64,000 nucleotides of DNA, from the NCBI GenBank assembly GCA_035048815.1, contig JAUCBN010000055.1, positions 10,770,501 through 10,834,500 of the forward strand, read 5' to 3'. The position numbers and the translations under genes were made by a program. The DNA comes from Abelmoschus esculentus (Eukaryota > Streptophyta > Magnoliopsida > Malvales > Malvaceae). Below the pieces are notes generated by a model. That model saw only the letters and a list, made by a program, of their open reading frames with translations, was not told the DNA's origin and did not search any database. Shown here one piece after another: positions 49,928 to 62,781 of the stretch; the first letter of the stretch is position 1, and every line of letters starts with the position of its first letter.

Positions 49928-52161
49928 GTTGTTTATCGTTAGTTGACTGATAATTTTTTTATCTATAAAAATATTTATTTTAACTTAAAATAAAATATTA
50001 GAGTTTAACCATTTAAAAATTATGAATTAAAATAACTATTTAATAAAACGGTTGGTATATTTTTTTTAATATTATTCTAAAAGTAAAGAAAATTATATTT
50101 TGAGTGCATGTGAGAATTTGCATGTATGTATGTATATCGATGTATGAGTGTGAAATAAAAGGAATCACGTGTTTCATAGAATATGTGTAGCTTTCAAACT
50201 GCAAATTGGCTCTTGCCTTGAGCCAAAAGGCAGGTGGTCTGTCATTCTTAAACCGTATTTGAATAAATAGTTATTTTGGTTTATATTTTTTTAATTAATT
50301 TAATTTTTAAATTTTATATATTTTTATAAAAATAATTTTGATCGATGTGATATTATATAAAGCCATTATATTTAGATATATGATATTACTATCGTAGCAT
50401 ACATTGTAATGTAGATTTATCATATCATTTCAAGTTATTTATTATCAGTTGATTAATATTTTTTATTCGTATATAGGTTATTTAAACCCAAAAAAAATAT
50501 TAAAGTTAAATTAATTTAAAAAAAAAATAATATATTCAATCAAATATTATGAGTATTTTTTTGACATTATGACTCAATGATTTATCTCCACCTTTAACAT
50601 TCTTAATTATATTATATTGTTTTTATAATCGTTGATATTAAATTTATTGATAGATTAATTCAGATATGATATTCAAAGAAAGCAATTCATCATGATCCGT
50701 ATTTTTTAATTTAATTATTTTAAGATATTTTAATTTTAAAATTTATAAAATACTTTATATTTTCCAAATCTTTATAATTTAATTATTTTTTAAATCATAT
50801 TCATTTAAAAATTAATTCATATATCTTCTCGTAATTCAACCTTAATTCAATCTTTATTTCTTATCTCACTAATCAAACCAATAATCGGTCGATTTTTTTT
50901 TTAAATTTTTATTGCATGCCAAAAGCTATTCAAATCAAAATAAATAATTATAAACACATTTAAATAATCTTCATAAATTTTCTTTTCACATTCCTCAAAC
51001 GTTAGCTTTTAAAATTATTTTATGGGTCATACGTATTAAAAAAATAATATTCGATTTAAATTAATTTATATTTTAATTTGTTTTTTAGAAAAGTCAAACG
51101 TATGGAACATAAACAGTTGTTAAAATTAAATATTAAAAATAATAAAATTTACGTAATTCGAATTACTCAAATTATTATCGATATAAAAATAAAAATATTC
51201 AGATTCTACTATACTTAAATATTTTTAATAATATTTTTATTAAAAATAAAAAGGGCATGTATCAAATTATTAATTCTTGAATTATTAAAATATTTAAGTA
51301 TAAAATAAATGTTCAAAATATTTTTTATTTAAATGTTTAAATTATTTTTAAATAAAATAAATGTTTGAAGTTTCTTATTTTTTGTCAAAAAAGTTGGCTA
51401 CCTTAAAAAATTTAATAACCAATTATTAATTGACGTGTGGCACCAAATATAGCCAATAAAACTATTATTAATACATTTGATCCTTTCTATTTTCACATTT
51501 GATAAATTTGTTCTAAATTTTAAATATAAACAATTCGATAAAATTAATTATTTCTAATTATAATTATGATCAAATTAATAAAAATATATGAATAATGAGA
51601 GTCAACAATATTATTATCGTTATTATAACTAAATTGATAAAATATATAAATAATAAAAATTAAATATATTATTATTAAAATTCACTTAACTGATGTATCA
51701 AAAATTATGTTAACGATTAACGATCAATAATTATATCAAAATTAAATTGACAAAAAATTTAATTTAGTGACTAAAATAAAATTGAGCCAATAGTTCAGTG
51801 ACCTTATAGTAATTAATTCAAATTAAATGAATTGGAGGGGCAGTTGGGAATAATATAGGTTGCCCCACCATCATTATTTTATGCACCTTCCTTTTCAAAC
51901 CGTCCAGCCATTGGTTGGTAAGTTGTAAAGGCTAGAACAATCTTTGAAAGAAGATTTTTTCATATTAATTATATTTTATTATAAAATATCATCTTCCACA
52001 TCACCCACATGGAAAAATTAAACTATAGGATATATATTATAGATTATTATCTCATATACAAATAATCGAATATTTTTCACAAACGTCTTAAAATTTTTAG
52101 ATTATCGGAGTTTTTATTATTTGCATGTTAGATGTATTCTGATTTTTTTTAGTTCTGGTAG

Positions 52162-52391
52162 TTGATTTAGGAGAAATTATATCATGAATCATTTTTACCA
52201 CGTCATCCGTGGACCCAACTAACCAGATTCATCTATCTTATTTTTTTCAAGATGAATCGTCATCTCTTTTCTACATGTAATTAGTGAGTGGGTAGTTATC
52301 AAGTAGTTACTTAAAGATGAACGGACCTGATTGCATGGACCATGAATGACGTGGTGAACAAGATTCATGATATAATCTTTAGCTGATTTAG
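52162..52391. mobile_element. Mutator-like palindromic MITE, family C copy 2
   Basis: A 212-bp element (52171-52382) lies between TTGATTTAG and CTGATTTAG, a 9-bp duplication with one mismatch. It has exactly the length of the copy at 19172-19383. Arms: GAGAAATTATATCATGAATC on the left and its near complement GATTCATGATATAATC on the right, with CCACGTCATCCGTGG inside. Confidence 0.75.
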
Positions 52392-54550
52392 ATAATTGAG
52401 ATTCGAATATATGAGTCTTGACCTATTATTCTAAAAATCATGTAAATTCTTATTCTTATTATAAATCAATTTTTCAAAAAAAAATAAGTTTAGTGTTTTA
52501 GTTTAGGAATTAGAGTTTAACGATTTTAGTACATGGGTTTGAAATTTAAAGTTTATGGTTAAATTTTAGGTTTTAGGTCTTATAGTTAGGTATAAATTTT
52601 ATGGTAATGTGATTAAGGGTTTATATTTTAATAAATAAACCCTAAATTCAAATTTCTATCGATAATATAAACTCTAAATTCAAATTTCCATCGATAACCC
52701 ATAAATTCAAAATTATTATGCTTAAATCTCTAAATTTTAAACCTTAAACGAAATCTTTAAATCTTAAAACAGAATTTACCCTCTCATATCCAAGGTCATA
52801 GAGTGATAATTGACGGTTTTCGATAAAATCTTGTAATCCTAACATGAAGATACAAAATTTAAACCTTAAAGATAATATTATTGAGAGGGACAATCTTACA
52901 TCCTGAATATAATCATAAAATAAATATACGTATTATTAAAAATCAATTAATCTAGATAAAATATTATATAAATTTATTATAAAAAATTATCATCTTAATT
53001 TATTTTATTTTATTTAAATTATTACAAATTTGAATATCTAATTTTATTTTAAAAAATATACCACCTTATTTAAATTAATTATTTCAATCAATTGTTTTCC
53101 ACACACATCCAAATTCCAACCCATTGATGTAAAATATATATTAAACTATGAAATTATAGAGAATTTGGGTTTTTTCCATAAAGGGTAGTTTTAATAATTT
53201 TCTAGGAAAAAGCAAAGGGCCCAACAACCAATTATGTGGAGAGAAAATAAAGAAGAGAAACCTTAATGGAGACAGAAGACAGGTCTTGTCAATTGTCACA
53301 ATAAATTAATTAAAAATAAATAAATCAAAATTCACCATTATCACAAAAAAAGAAAAAAAAATACCCAAGATGGAAAAATCTAGGCCGTCCATTTTACCTT
53401 TTTTTGGGAAAAAAAAAAAGAAAAATATTACAATGATTTGAACTAAGAGTACATAGAATTTTCTTTCCCCCTTCAATTATTTCATACTTTCCCATGTTAG
53501 AACCTTTCCTTTTAGGGTAATGTTTTACCTTAAAATTACATTCACTTGGTTTGGTTCCATATAATATTTAGGGTAGGGAAGTCAATCCCTATGATTGACT
53601 TTGATTTGGGATAATTGTAAGAGAAAAGAAATGATTTGTTGGTTGTAAAATGATACCTACTTAATCTATCTTCTAATAAATACTAACTCAATCGATAACT
53701 GGTATCGAATTTAACGAGTAATTTCAGTAAAAAAAAATAATATTTTATTATATATGGTTCAGATTCAAATAATTTTATCTGTAAAGTATATGTATTATCA
53801 AAATATTAAAAAAATATGAATATATATTAACTTGTAATCACCTTGAGTAATTGTTTACAGTATAAGACATTGGTCAAATTTAAGGGTCGATTACCTAAAG
53901 TTTAAGGGTCAAATAATATTTCAACAAAACCTTTCGAGGTTAAATTAGTAATTTATCTAAAAGTTTATGGGTCAAATTAAAATTTTAATACATGTTACTA
54001 ACGTGACACATCATCAAACTAACATCTGATAACTAAAAATTTATAAATCGATAACATCAGTGATCACAATGTTAATTTTTTTTAAAATTGGTGATAAAAA
54101 AATGGAGACTTATAAAAGATAAGTTACCAACAAACTACTTTACTTTAAAAAAAATAAATTTTTATAATAATTTTTTAATCAATTATAATAAATATAATAA
54201 TATATATTTTAAAATATATTTTCAATTATTAGACATTAATCCTTTAATTATTGTATTATAAGTATTAGTATTTAAATATATAACTTTCAAAAATAATATC
54301 GTTCTCTTAATCACTAAAATAAGACAATTCGTACAATTTATATAATAATATTTAAGATTAATAAATTATAATAATTATTGTAGCATGGTCAACATTGCAT
54401 TACTTAAACCAACGAATAAAAGATTAGATCAACGACAACACTGATTAACTAATTAAATAAATAAATAATTAAATAATAAAATAGTATTATTAATAATTAA
54501 TTAATGGAGATTGTGTACTTGTCGGCAAGGGTACGAGGTAAAATGGCAGT

Positions 54551-54704
54551 TGGGTGACGTGGCTTCTTGAGCTCCTTTCGTACAAAAGTCGTCGCCTCTC
54601 ATGTTTCGGTCACATAGTTCCACGTATTTGCATAATTGCCATCATATATGATTCTTTTAACGCACGTGTTGTGATAAGGGGGGGAAAACCCTCCACGTCA
54701 CCCA
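54551..54704. promoter_or_regulatory. Cluster of ACGT (G-box/ABRE-like) motifs within a 12-bp inverted repeat
   Basis: Four ACGT cores occur in about 150 bases: TGACGTGGC, TCCACGTATT, GCACGTGTT (a G-box) and TCCACGTCACC. The outer two belong to a perfect inverted repeat, TGGGTGACGTGG (54551-54562) and CCACGTCACCCA (54693-54704). Local GC content is higher than in the surrounding desert. Such motifs bind bZIP and bHLH factors. The block lies about 11.4 kb upstream of the AP2-type start codon and 5.3 kb upstream of TON1. Either a distal enhancer or the end of an unrecognised element would fit. Confidence 0.4.
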
Positions 54705-55664
54705 CTATTTGTTTAGTGGCTTTTTTATAATACTTTATTTAAATTAATTAATTAATAATTAAATATGAATAATTATATATATAAATAATTTGTGATATTG
54801 AAAAAAATTTCAATGCATGTTATTTTATTATCTAAACTCTAATTTTTAAATTTTAATTCAACATAAATTTTAAAAATAAATTTTTAAACTTTAAAATTAA
54901 GACATTCATGAAAAATTTAATTTTCACCGTTAATATATTAAATATAAACCTTTATTTTTTATTACTATAACATTTTATTTATTTTTAATTATAAGATATA
55001 TCAATATGAATTTATTTTTTAAGAGACAATTTTTTAAATAATTAATTTTATTTTTAATAAATTTTGATTTTATTTGTAACAAATATTATCTATATAAATA
55101 ATTATTTGATATCTTATTTTTTGACTAAATATTATAAAATAAGCAAAATAATTACTTCAATATTTTTTTTTAAAGTGTTTACCAAAAGTGGAAAAGGGAG
55201 AATACTTCTCAATCTAGGAACAACCAACACCTCACAAACTAGTACTTTCCTTCTTTAGGTTATCCTCTTAATTTTCCATTAGTTTTTCCAAGTGAAAATT
55301 TGGGTGAACAAATTAATTATTTTAATTAAATATATACATATGTGTGTAGAAGAGTAAAATTTCAAAAGTATCCTAAAGTTAAATTTAATTTTTTTAATAT
55401 TATAAAAATACAATACCATTAATTAATAAAATATATTAATTATCAGTTAGTTTAACAAGATAGAATCAAAATTGTTATACATTTGGGTCAGGATTAAAGT
55501 ATAAGGTACGAAAGATAATCATATTAGTATAATAAGTAATATTGACCCTATACCCAATAATTTAAGTAGGTCAAATCTGATATTTCTTCTGAGAAATTCT
55601 ATAATATCTCCTTGAAAATTTCATACCTCAACAAATCATGTGGGTGCAACTGCACCTAGATTCT

Positions 55665-56300
55665 ACGTTACGGCTGCGTTTAATATTGTGTTCTAAACCA
55701 GCTTTTGGGTTAAAAGTTAGTTTAATGGTTTAAAACGCAGAAACAATGCTAAATAATTAACTTTTGAAGAAAAACTGCGTTTGAAAAGTGCTTTTCAACC
55801 TTAGCTTTTGGGTTGGAAAAGTACTTTTAAGAGCCAGATTACTATTTTAACATTCATTTACTATGTTTTATTATAATTTATTTTTTATAAATACATAATT
55901 ATATTTAAACATAAATTATTTTTTTTAGTTTAAGAATTATATATATTCATATCAAATTTCTCAAAAAAATATTTTTAAAAAGCAATTTTCTCAAAAGTAC
56001 TTTTGAAAAACACTTTTCAAAAATAATTTATGTATTCATTTATTAATATTTTTATATTTTATTATAATTTAAGTTAATATTATAATACGAAAGAGTTTGA
56101 TTATCATTTAAATATATATTTTTTAACTTATAACATCATGTCTAAAATAGTCATTTTCTCAAAAACACTTTTTGACAGCAATACTAAGCACATATATCTC
56201 AAACAAAAAATTTCCAAAGAACTTTTCCACTGCATTTTTTCACCACACTTTTCCATCGTACTTTTCAAAAAAACAACGTTAAACTGGCCCTACATCTATC
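55665..56300. mobile_element. Possible MITE with TGCGTTT-type end
   Basis: The left part GGCTGCGTTTAATATTG and the right part AACGTTAAACTGGCCCTA look like imperfect inverted ends. AAAGTGCTTTTCAA-like and AAAAGTACTTTT-like words recur inside in both orientations. No target duplication was confirmed, so the boundaries are approximate. A short open frame (56138-56404) runs through its right side and resembles no known protein. Confidence 0.35.
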
Positions 56301-57466
56301 TTGAGCAAGACGAGACGTTAGACCCCTTAAGTAAGATAAGATATTCAAATTTTAACGTTATAAATAAAGTAAATCGAGTTAAAAAAATTATTTTTTTATA
56401 TTAAACTTTAACAATGCTCGATTTTAATAGTCGATTAACAAATCGAATACGATAATGATACATAAAAATTAATTAAAAAAATATAGTCTTACATAAATAA
56501 CAGAATTGGGTACATAGAAGAATATCAAATGAGGCATAAACCAACAAGTTGAAGTGAGACTTTCCCATACCCAAAATGTAAATTTGAGGCCCACATGTTG
56601 GATTTATGGCACACAAGACTTGGCTGTAAAAAAAAAAAAAACTGATCTTAAGAATATATGTTTCATAAATATTTGTTTCTTGCTTTTTTCATGAAATCAT
56701 TGTAATAATTATTATTATTACCTTTATTCTTTATGTTTCATAAATGGAACATACAATTTAAAAGGATTATTGTTAGTTTATTGGGGATATTCAATTTAGA
56801 AAATATATTTGATTAAGGGATTTCACATTCGAATAAATAGAATCTAACCCGAATTTCAAACAAATGTTCGAGTTCTAGATAAATGACAAGGTGTTGGTTG
56901 AATGAGTGATCAGGGAGTTTGTGCTTTACGATCTTGAGAGTCAGGATTATCGTTAACATCAATATCAAACGCTCTTATTTTAATTAAATAATCTAAAATA
57001 CATTTTAAAATCATCTTCTTATTGTATCTTTTAAAAGTAATACCAAATTGATCCTAAAATTATGTTCTTTATGATATTTTAAAAAGAAAAAACTTTGATA
57101 TATAGATTGTGTAAACTTTAGTTTATACAAATTGTCTAAATTTTATCAGCTAGGGATTTAGTTTTAAGTTTAAAATTAAGAATTTAGATTTTAGGACTTA
57201 ATTTTTTAGGGTTTGGAACTAAAAATTTAGGACTTGAGTTTTATAGTGCAAATGTGTAAAATCAATTATTTTATACAACTTATGTATAAAAAAATAGTCA
57301 TTTTAAATAGATTTATTATTTTATGAACTAGCAGAAAAAAATATTTAATAAGTATATCAATTAAAAAATAAAATTTAAAATTTTAATACTAAGTTTTAAA
57401 CCTTAACTCTTAATTCAAAAAAAAAAACTAAATTATTGAACTCACAAATAAAGAAAGAAAGAGAAT

Positions 57467-57694
57467 GTCAAATTCAAAAAATTATTAGGTAAACTTTGTT
57501 CATCACGTCATATGTGGTCCTAATTAATTAAGACCGTTCATCTTAATTTTTTAAGATGAATCATCACCTCTTTCCTACATGTAATTAGTAGATGAACAAT
57601 TATTATGTAGTTATTTAAAAATGAACGGTTTTGATTGCTTAGACCATAAAAGACGTGGTGAACAGGGTTCACCTAATAATATATCGTCAAATTA
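57467..57694. mobile_element. Mutator-like palindromic MITE, family C copy 3
   Basis: A 210-bp element (57476-57685) lies between GTCAAATTC and GTCAAATTA, a 9-bp duplication with one mismatch. The arms ATTATTAGGTAAACTTTGTT and (right, reverse-complemented) ATTATTAGGTGAACCCTGTT are inverted repeats. The interior CACCTCTTTCCTACATGTAA is shared with the copies at 19172 and 52171. Confidence 0.72.
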
Positions 57695-58234
57695 TTAATC
57701 GAGAGATTTAACCATTTTCTCTAAAGATTATTAACATCGTAAGAACAATAAAAATATGTTTTTGAAAAAATATTGTAGAAAACCTCAAATATTTCACAAA
57801 TTCTCAATTTAATCATTTTTCATCTATTTAAACTTTTTTTTCAAATTTTCTTTAAATCAAATATATTTTAGAATTTTTTTAAAAGAAAAAAATAATCTTA
57901 ATTATAAAACCAAATTTAATACCAAATTGATTAATTTATTCAAAACTATTAATCTGATTTTTGATAAATAATACAAATAATAAACTAATGGGCCTTTACT
58001 TGATCTATAAAATAAATGAAAACCCCAACTCCATAATGGACTACTCATGTCCCCTATATATACTAGTCCGATTGGGCTCTTCGTACATGCTTTTGTGGCA
58101 AGCAACCTTAAACTCCATACATGATCTAGTTTAACGGAAAATTAGGGAAATAATGATGTTTAAAGTTATATTTAGAAAAATAAATAAATTTAAAATAATT
58201 TTAAAAAAATAAATCAAAATCTAAAGTATTATGT

Positions 58235-58345
58235 AGATTTTGTCCTCCGTAAGTGGTGAGATCCATGTTAACCGTTGGATTGAACTGAAATCAACGGTGT
58301 ACATGCATCTCGCCATCTGCATGTGACGAGGTCTAAGGAACAATT
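58235..58345. repeat. Dispersed CGTCACCTGC repeat, family E copy 3
   Basis: It shares AGATCCATGTTAACCGTT, GATTGAACTGAAATCAAC and CATCTCGCCA(T/C)CTGC with 26117-26245, in the same orientation. AAGTGGTGAGATCC at the start corresponds to AAGTGACGAGATCC of the other copy. The element type is unknown. Confidence 0.5.
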
Positions 58346-58367
58346 TGTTTTTCAGGTATCCACTAGA

Positions 58368-58994
58368 ATTAGAATTGTCATTTGATCCAGACGAGTTTTA
58401 ATCTAATCCGATTTAATATGGTCACGTTTTAAAGAAAAAATTTGGATTTGAATCAATTTTGGTTAAACTTTTCTAAATTGATATCAGATTGAGTCAAAAT
58501 TAAAATTAAGGTGAAAATTATCTGATTCGTCATAATTTAAAATAAATGGTTGAAATTATTTTCTTACTTTTTCAAGTGATAATCTTTACATTTTCTATTG
58601 TTAGTCTGATTCTTTATTTCATTCATTCAATAACCATAGATTGATTAAAACTAAATAAGTTTTACGCTATGTAATTGAATCTCATCCCTTGTTATAATGC
58701 ATTTATTTATATATATATTTTTAATTATCTACGTATTTTATCTAATAAAACTAAAATAATTAATATAATTCCTTTCTCTATTTGTATTTCTTTATTTATT
58801 TTTTATTTTATCGAATAAAAAATTATTTATATCAAGTCAAATCAAGTTTCAATTTTTATTCTAAAATTCGGGTCATATTTAGGTTCGGGTGAAGTATCAT
58901 AAAATGTCGAGTCAGATTCATGTGTATATGTTATATTTTCGAATTGAATCAAAAACTCGACTCAACTCGAGCCATGATGATCCTTAATTAGAAC
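58368..58994. mobile_element. Diverged family A-like element
   Basis: ATTAGAAT (58368-58375) and ATTAGAAC (58987-58994) would be an 8-bp duplication with one mismatch around a 611-bp element. The interior keeps features of family A: GATCCAGACGAGTTTTAATC near the left and AAAACTCGACTCAACTCGAG near the right. The ends themselves are poorly conserved, so this copy is old or misassigned. Confidence 0.35.
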
Positions 58995-61780
58995 AAGTTC
59001 AATGACTAATCTTTTCACGTTTTATTGTTTCCGTCCACAGGTTAGGTAAGTGCATCATGAGTTGCGGAGTACCATCAAGGAAGAACTTTAACATTGGTCT
59101 TTTAGTAGAGTACAAATATTTAAATATATTAGTTATATATTTGTAAGACCCTTGTATTTGTAACTCTATTTAAATTAACTTAATATTGGTTAAATATTTA
59201 AATATAGTATTTAGAGCTCCATTAATTATTTTGATTGCTTTAACTATTACGGTATTATGATATTTGTAAAATATAATTACTTGATTTATAATTTTAAATT
59301 TAATTGATGAAAAAACTTATAAAAATAATTTTGATTTTTGACCCATATATAACATCGAGTTTAGAGTGTTACAGTTTAATTTATAAGCACATTTGCCTTA
59401 TAAGGTTTTATTGTTTGTTTATTTATTTATATTTTTGTAATAGAGTTTCTCAAAGCTTTAGGGTGGTATAAGTTTGGAGGATTATAATAATTATCTCATT
59501 GAAATAAAAAGATAGATTAATAAATTTATTGAAAAAAATTAGTGGATAACTAAGATATTGAATGTAAATTTTATTTAAAAAATCGAATAATTATAAATTA
59601 TTGTATCCTTTTTTTATTTTTTATTTTTTATCCACTAAAACAAAAATTCAATTCACCCTTTTTTTAATATATTTGATTGATCGTTCGAACCCAATAATGA
59701 CTAACGAATTAAATATTTATATATATATTTAATATCCATTTAAATTAAATTAATTAAACATACTTTAATTTATAAAATTCAGATTAATTAAAAATGATTT
59801 ATTCTATCCATATTTAGTGGATTATTTACTCACCGTTAACAACTACTAACATTCAGTGAAACTTAAAATCTCCTAACCGTGGGATCTACTTTGAAAGGAT
59901 CTGATCAAGAAATCTAACGGCCAAGATCACACTTAACTTTCCAGGACAACTTCCCTTCTTTTTCTTCGAGACATTGAAGAAGAAAAATAAAGAGTTTCGT
60001 TCTGGTTCGTAATTTTCTAGGGAAACAAACAAGCAAACGATGGATGATTACACGAGAGAGATGATGGATTTGAAAACCCTAGTTACCCGAACCCTTGAGA
60101 AGAAAGGGGTTCTAGCTAAAATCCGGGTAAGATTTTTATTCTTTTATTTTACCTTAGTTTTTCGTTCTTTCGGAATATCATGTTTGGTTCTCGAGAATGA
60201 ATGATGAAAAGGAAACCGAGTTGAGGAATGTGGCTCTGTTAATTTAAAATTGAGCGAAAAATGTCCTCTTCTGGCTTTAGATCTCGTGTTCAGGATATAA
60301 ACTTAGGATTTCTCTTTGAATATTGGATATTTGTTAAAAAAAATTCTACCTTTACGAATCATTGAATTTGTAAATTGGGATTTTAGATCTTTGGGGGTGT
60401 TCCTTTTGGGACCTAAAAGTTGAAATGTCAATGTTTAAAACATTTGGGTGCCTTTTTTGGGGAGAAATTAGATAAATTGGAAATGTTAAGTCCCCCCCCT
60501 CTTTGAGTATTGAGGTGGGATTGTGTCATACTTGAAAGTTTAGAAAATTTCTCTTTAGTCTTGTTTGATAAGCTGATTTGCTGTTAATTTTATTGAATTG
60601 TAATCTGGAATGTTTAAATTTTCAGTGGCCTTTTTTTAAAGGGATTTAGTCAACATTTACCACTTCACATTTTAATTTCCGAAAATGTGTGCTTAGTTCT
60701 TTGCATTAGGAAAGTGGTTTAGTTTTTGGAGGGTAAGCTAAGTTTGGTATCCCTGCACCATTTAGTTGCCAAGGAAAAGGGTTTCTCATTTTGTCCGATT
60801 GATTAGTGGCAGAATGCAAGATGAGGAATATCTATTATTGAGTATACACATTTGGTTTCAGAACTTGGAAGTTTGCAAGTGAGATGTTTCTAAAGAAGTA
60901 GAAGAGGAAGTCATGTCCTGAATTTTCAGAAATGTTGAGCCTTGTTAATGATGAGTGTTGAATTCATTCTTGGATTTTTAACAGGAGTCCTGGAAAATTA
61001 TTTCCCTTGTTTGCCTCTGTTTAAAGCTTGCAGATATGGGAAAAAAGAGGGAGGATTTTTTCCCTTTTGCTGGGAGGAGACAAGGGGCACTAGTTGTGCA
61101 GATCTAAGTCATTAGTGTGTTCTGTATGCGGTAGTGGTAAGACCTATATGAGCTGACTTATATTAATGATATTATTATCTTGAAGTTTTTCCTTGTTAAC
61201 TGTTTTTATTAATAAAGCTGTTTCCCCATGTGTTTTTTTGTTTCCCCCTTTTTCTTTCTTTTAATGTTAATGTACTCGGTAATTGGTATTTCAATTCACA
61301 GTAAATTAGGGACTTGAATAATTTTTTCTTTTGCATTTATGCCACTCCTAGGCTGAACTCAGGGCAAGTGTCTTTGAGGCAATAGAAGAGGAGGATCGAG
61401 TTATTGAAAAAGAAGAAGGTTTACCTCCTGCATTATTGGGAAGTTGCAATGATCGTGCTAAAAAACTTCATGCTTCTCCTTCTGGTCAGTCCATTAATTT
61501 TAGTCTTGTTATATATTGTTATTTGTAGTTATTGAATGTCCCGCTTTTGCTTCTGGCCCTCTTTCATTTCGAAAAAAGATTAATCTAGTATCTAGTTTTC
61601 TTTTATCATACCATTATTAGGTTATTAATATTTTATAATTGCATTGGTAATCTTTAGGGTCTTTAACCAATTCATTTGGAATCCTGAACACGTTCTCATG
61701 TTGCATATATTATCTCTCCAAAATCATCTCCAAATCTTCATTTTGTTATATCCTCAATAATGTGCATCTTGAATTTCCAA

Positions 61781-61795
61781 ATGCAAGAATATTGA
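61781..61795 (+). other. Damaged splice acceptor of TON1 exon 3
   Basis: The sequence is ATGCAAGAATATTGA. Exon 2 ends in phase 1 (CCTTCTG), and the conserved protein needs the exon to start at 61787 (GA ATA TTG ATA ACT, reading G-I-L-I-T). The two bases before 61787 are AA, where AG is required. Using the AG at 61786-61787 instead shifts the frame and gives TAT TGA. Confidence 0.8.
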
Positions 61796-62781
61796 TAACT
61801 GCACTAGTATGCGAGTACTTAGACTGGTCGCAGCTAAACCACACCCTTAAAGTTTATCAGCCCGAATGTAATTTGGTAATAAAGTAATTTTCAATTAGCA
61901 TTGCTTTATAGTTGATTATTTTGTTGGTTTTATTTCTGTGAATCATTTGGATATTTGTTCTTCTTTTACATGTAGCAAAAAGACTCATGGAAAACTGAGT
62001 TGAAAGAATTTAGTAGCAAAAATGGTTATGATCTTAATAGAAATGGGGATAGTGGACCTTTGCTTCTGGATGTTCTTGAAGGCTTCTTGAAGTTCGAGGT
62101 TAGTTGATTTCTGTTGTATATATTTCATAATTCATACAACACGAGGTCTTTGACTTGTGAAGCTTGATTCATTTTAGTGTCCGTCATCTGAATGCTTGTT
62201 TGTATGCCATTTTGTTTGACTTTTAGTTGTGATAAGTGCTATCTGGAATATTGTTTAATGTATCGTGAATGGCGTTAATTCTTTTCGGCTAACCTTGTAT
62301 AACCTAGCTTTCTTTTCCAGTTTGACGTCTTTTTGAGATAACTGATGTGACAAGAGGTGTGATTTCTGAATATCCTGGAATGAGCTAAAGGGACGGATTT
62401 TTAACACTATGTGGAGAAGGAAATGAAGGATGGATTTTACTGTAAATTGGGTGCTGAAACAGGTTTTTGTGTTGTTTCTGTAATGATTATCTATTAAAAG
62501 GAAACAGAAATTAGCAGGTCTGTCTTTTGTTTGGGAACGACACTGCAAAACTTCAGAAACATATTTTTAAGTTATGTTACGGTTAATCTTAAATTATTAA
62601 TGTAAACTCCTATATATACTTACAGAAATCAAGCAATCATCTTTCCTTCTATTGTTATTCCCAACGGAGGAAGATCAAAAAGTCATTATAAATATCAAGT
62701 TTTCGGTCCGGAATATGTGTCTTTACTAAGAACTATTAGTTTTCTTGTAATGTAAGCATTTAGTTTCTTCTTTCATTGTAC

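Larger units (their letters stand above)
43159..60039. other. Gene desert of nearly 17 kb between the AP2-type gene and TON1
   Basis: The first 350 bases hold the AP2-type gene's leader and promoter (TTCTTCTTCTTC-rich on the minus strand). The remainder is strongly A/T-rich and no exon of a known family could be recognised in any frame. It contains small transposons of families A, C, D and E, one SINE-like unit and a block with four ACGT motifs near 54.6 kb. These are listed separately. The 150 bases before 60040, including CTTCTTTTTCTTCGAGACA, are a likely TON1 leader. Confidence 0.6.

Noticed and set aside
62255..62548. Minus-strand open frame of 97 residues in TON1 intron 4
   Set aside because: It lies between well-defined TON1 exons, has no start context or family resemblance, and its composition is that of the intron.
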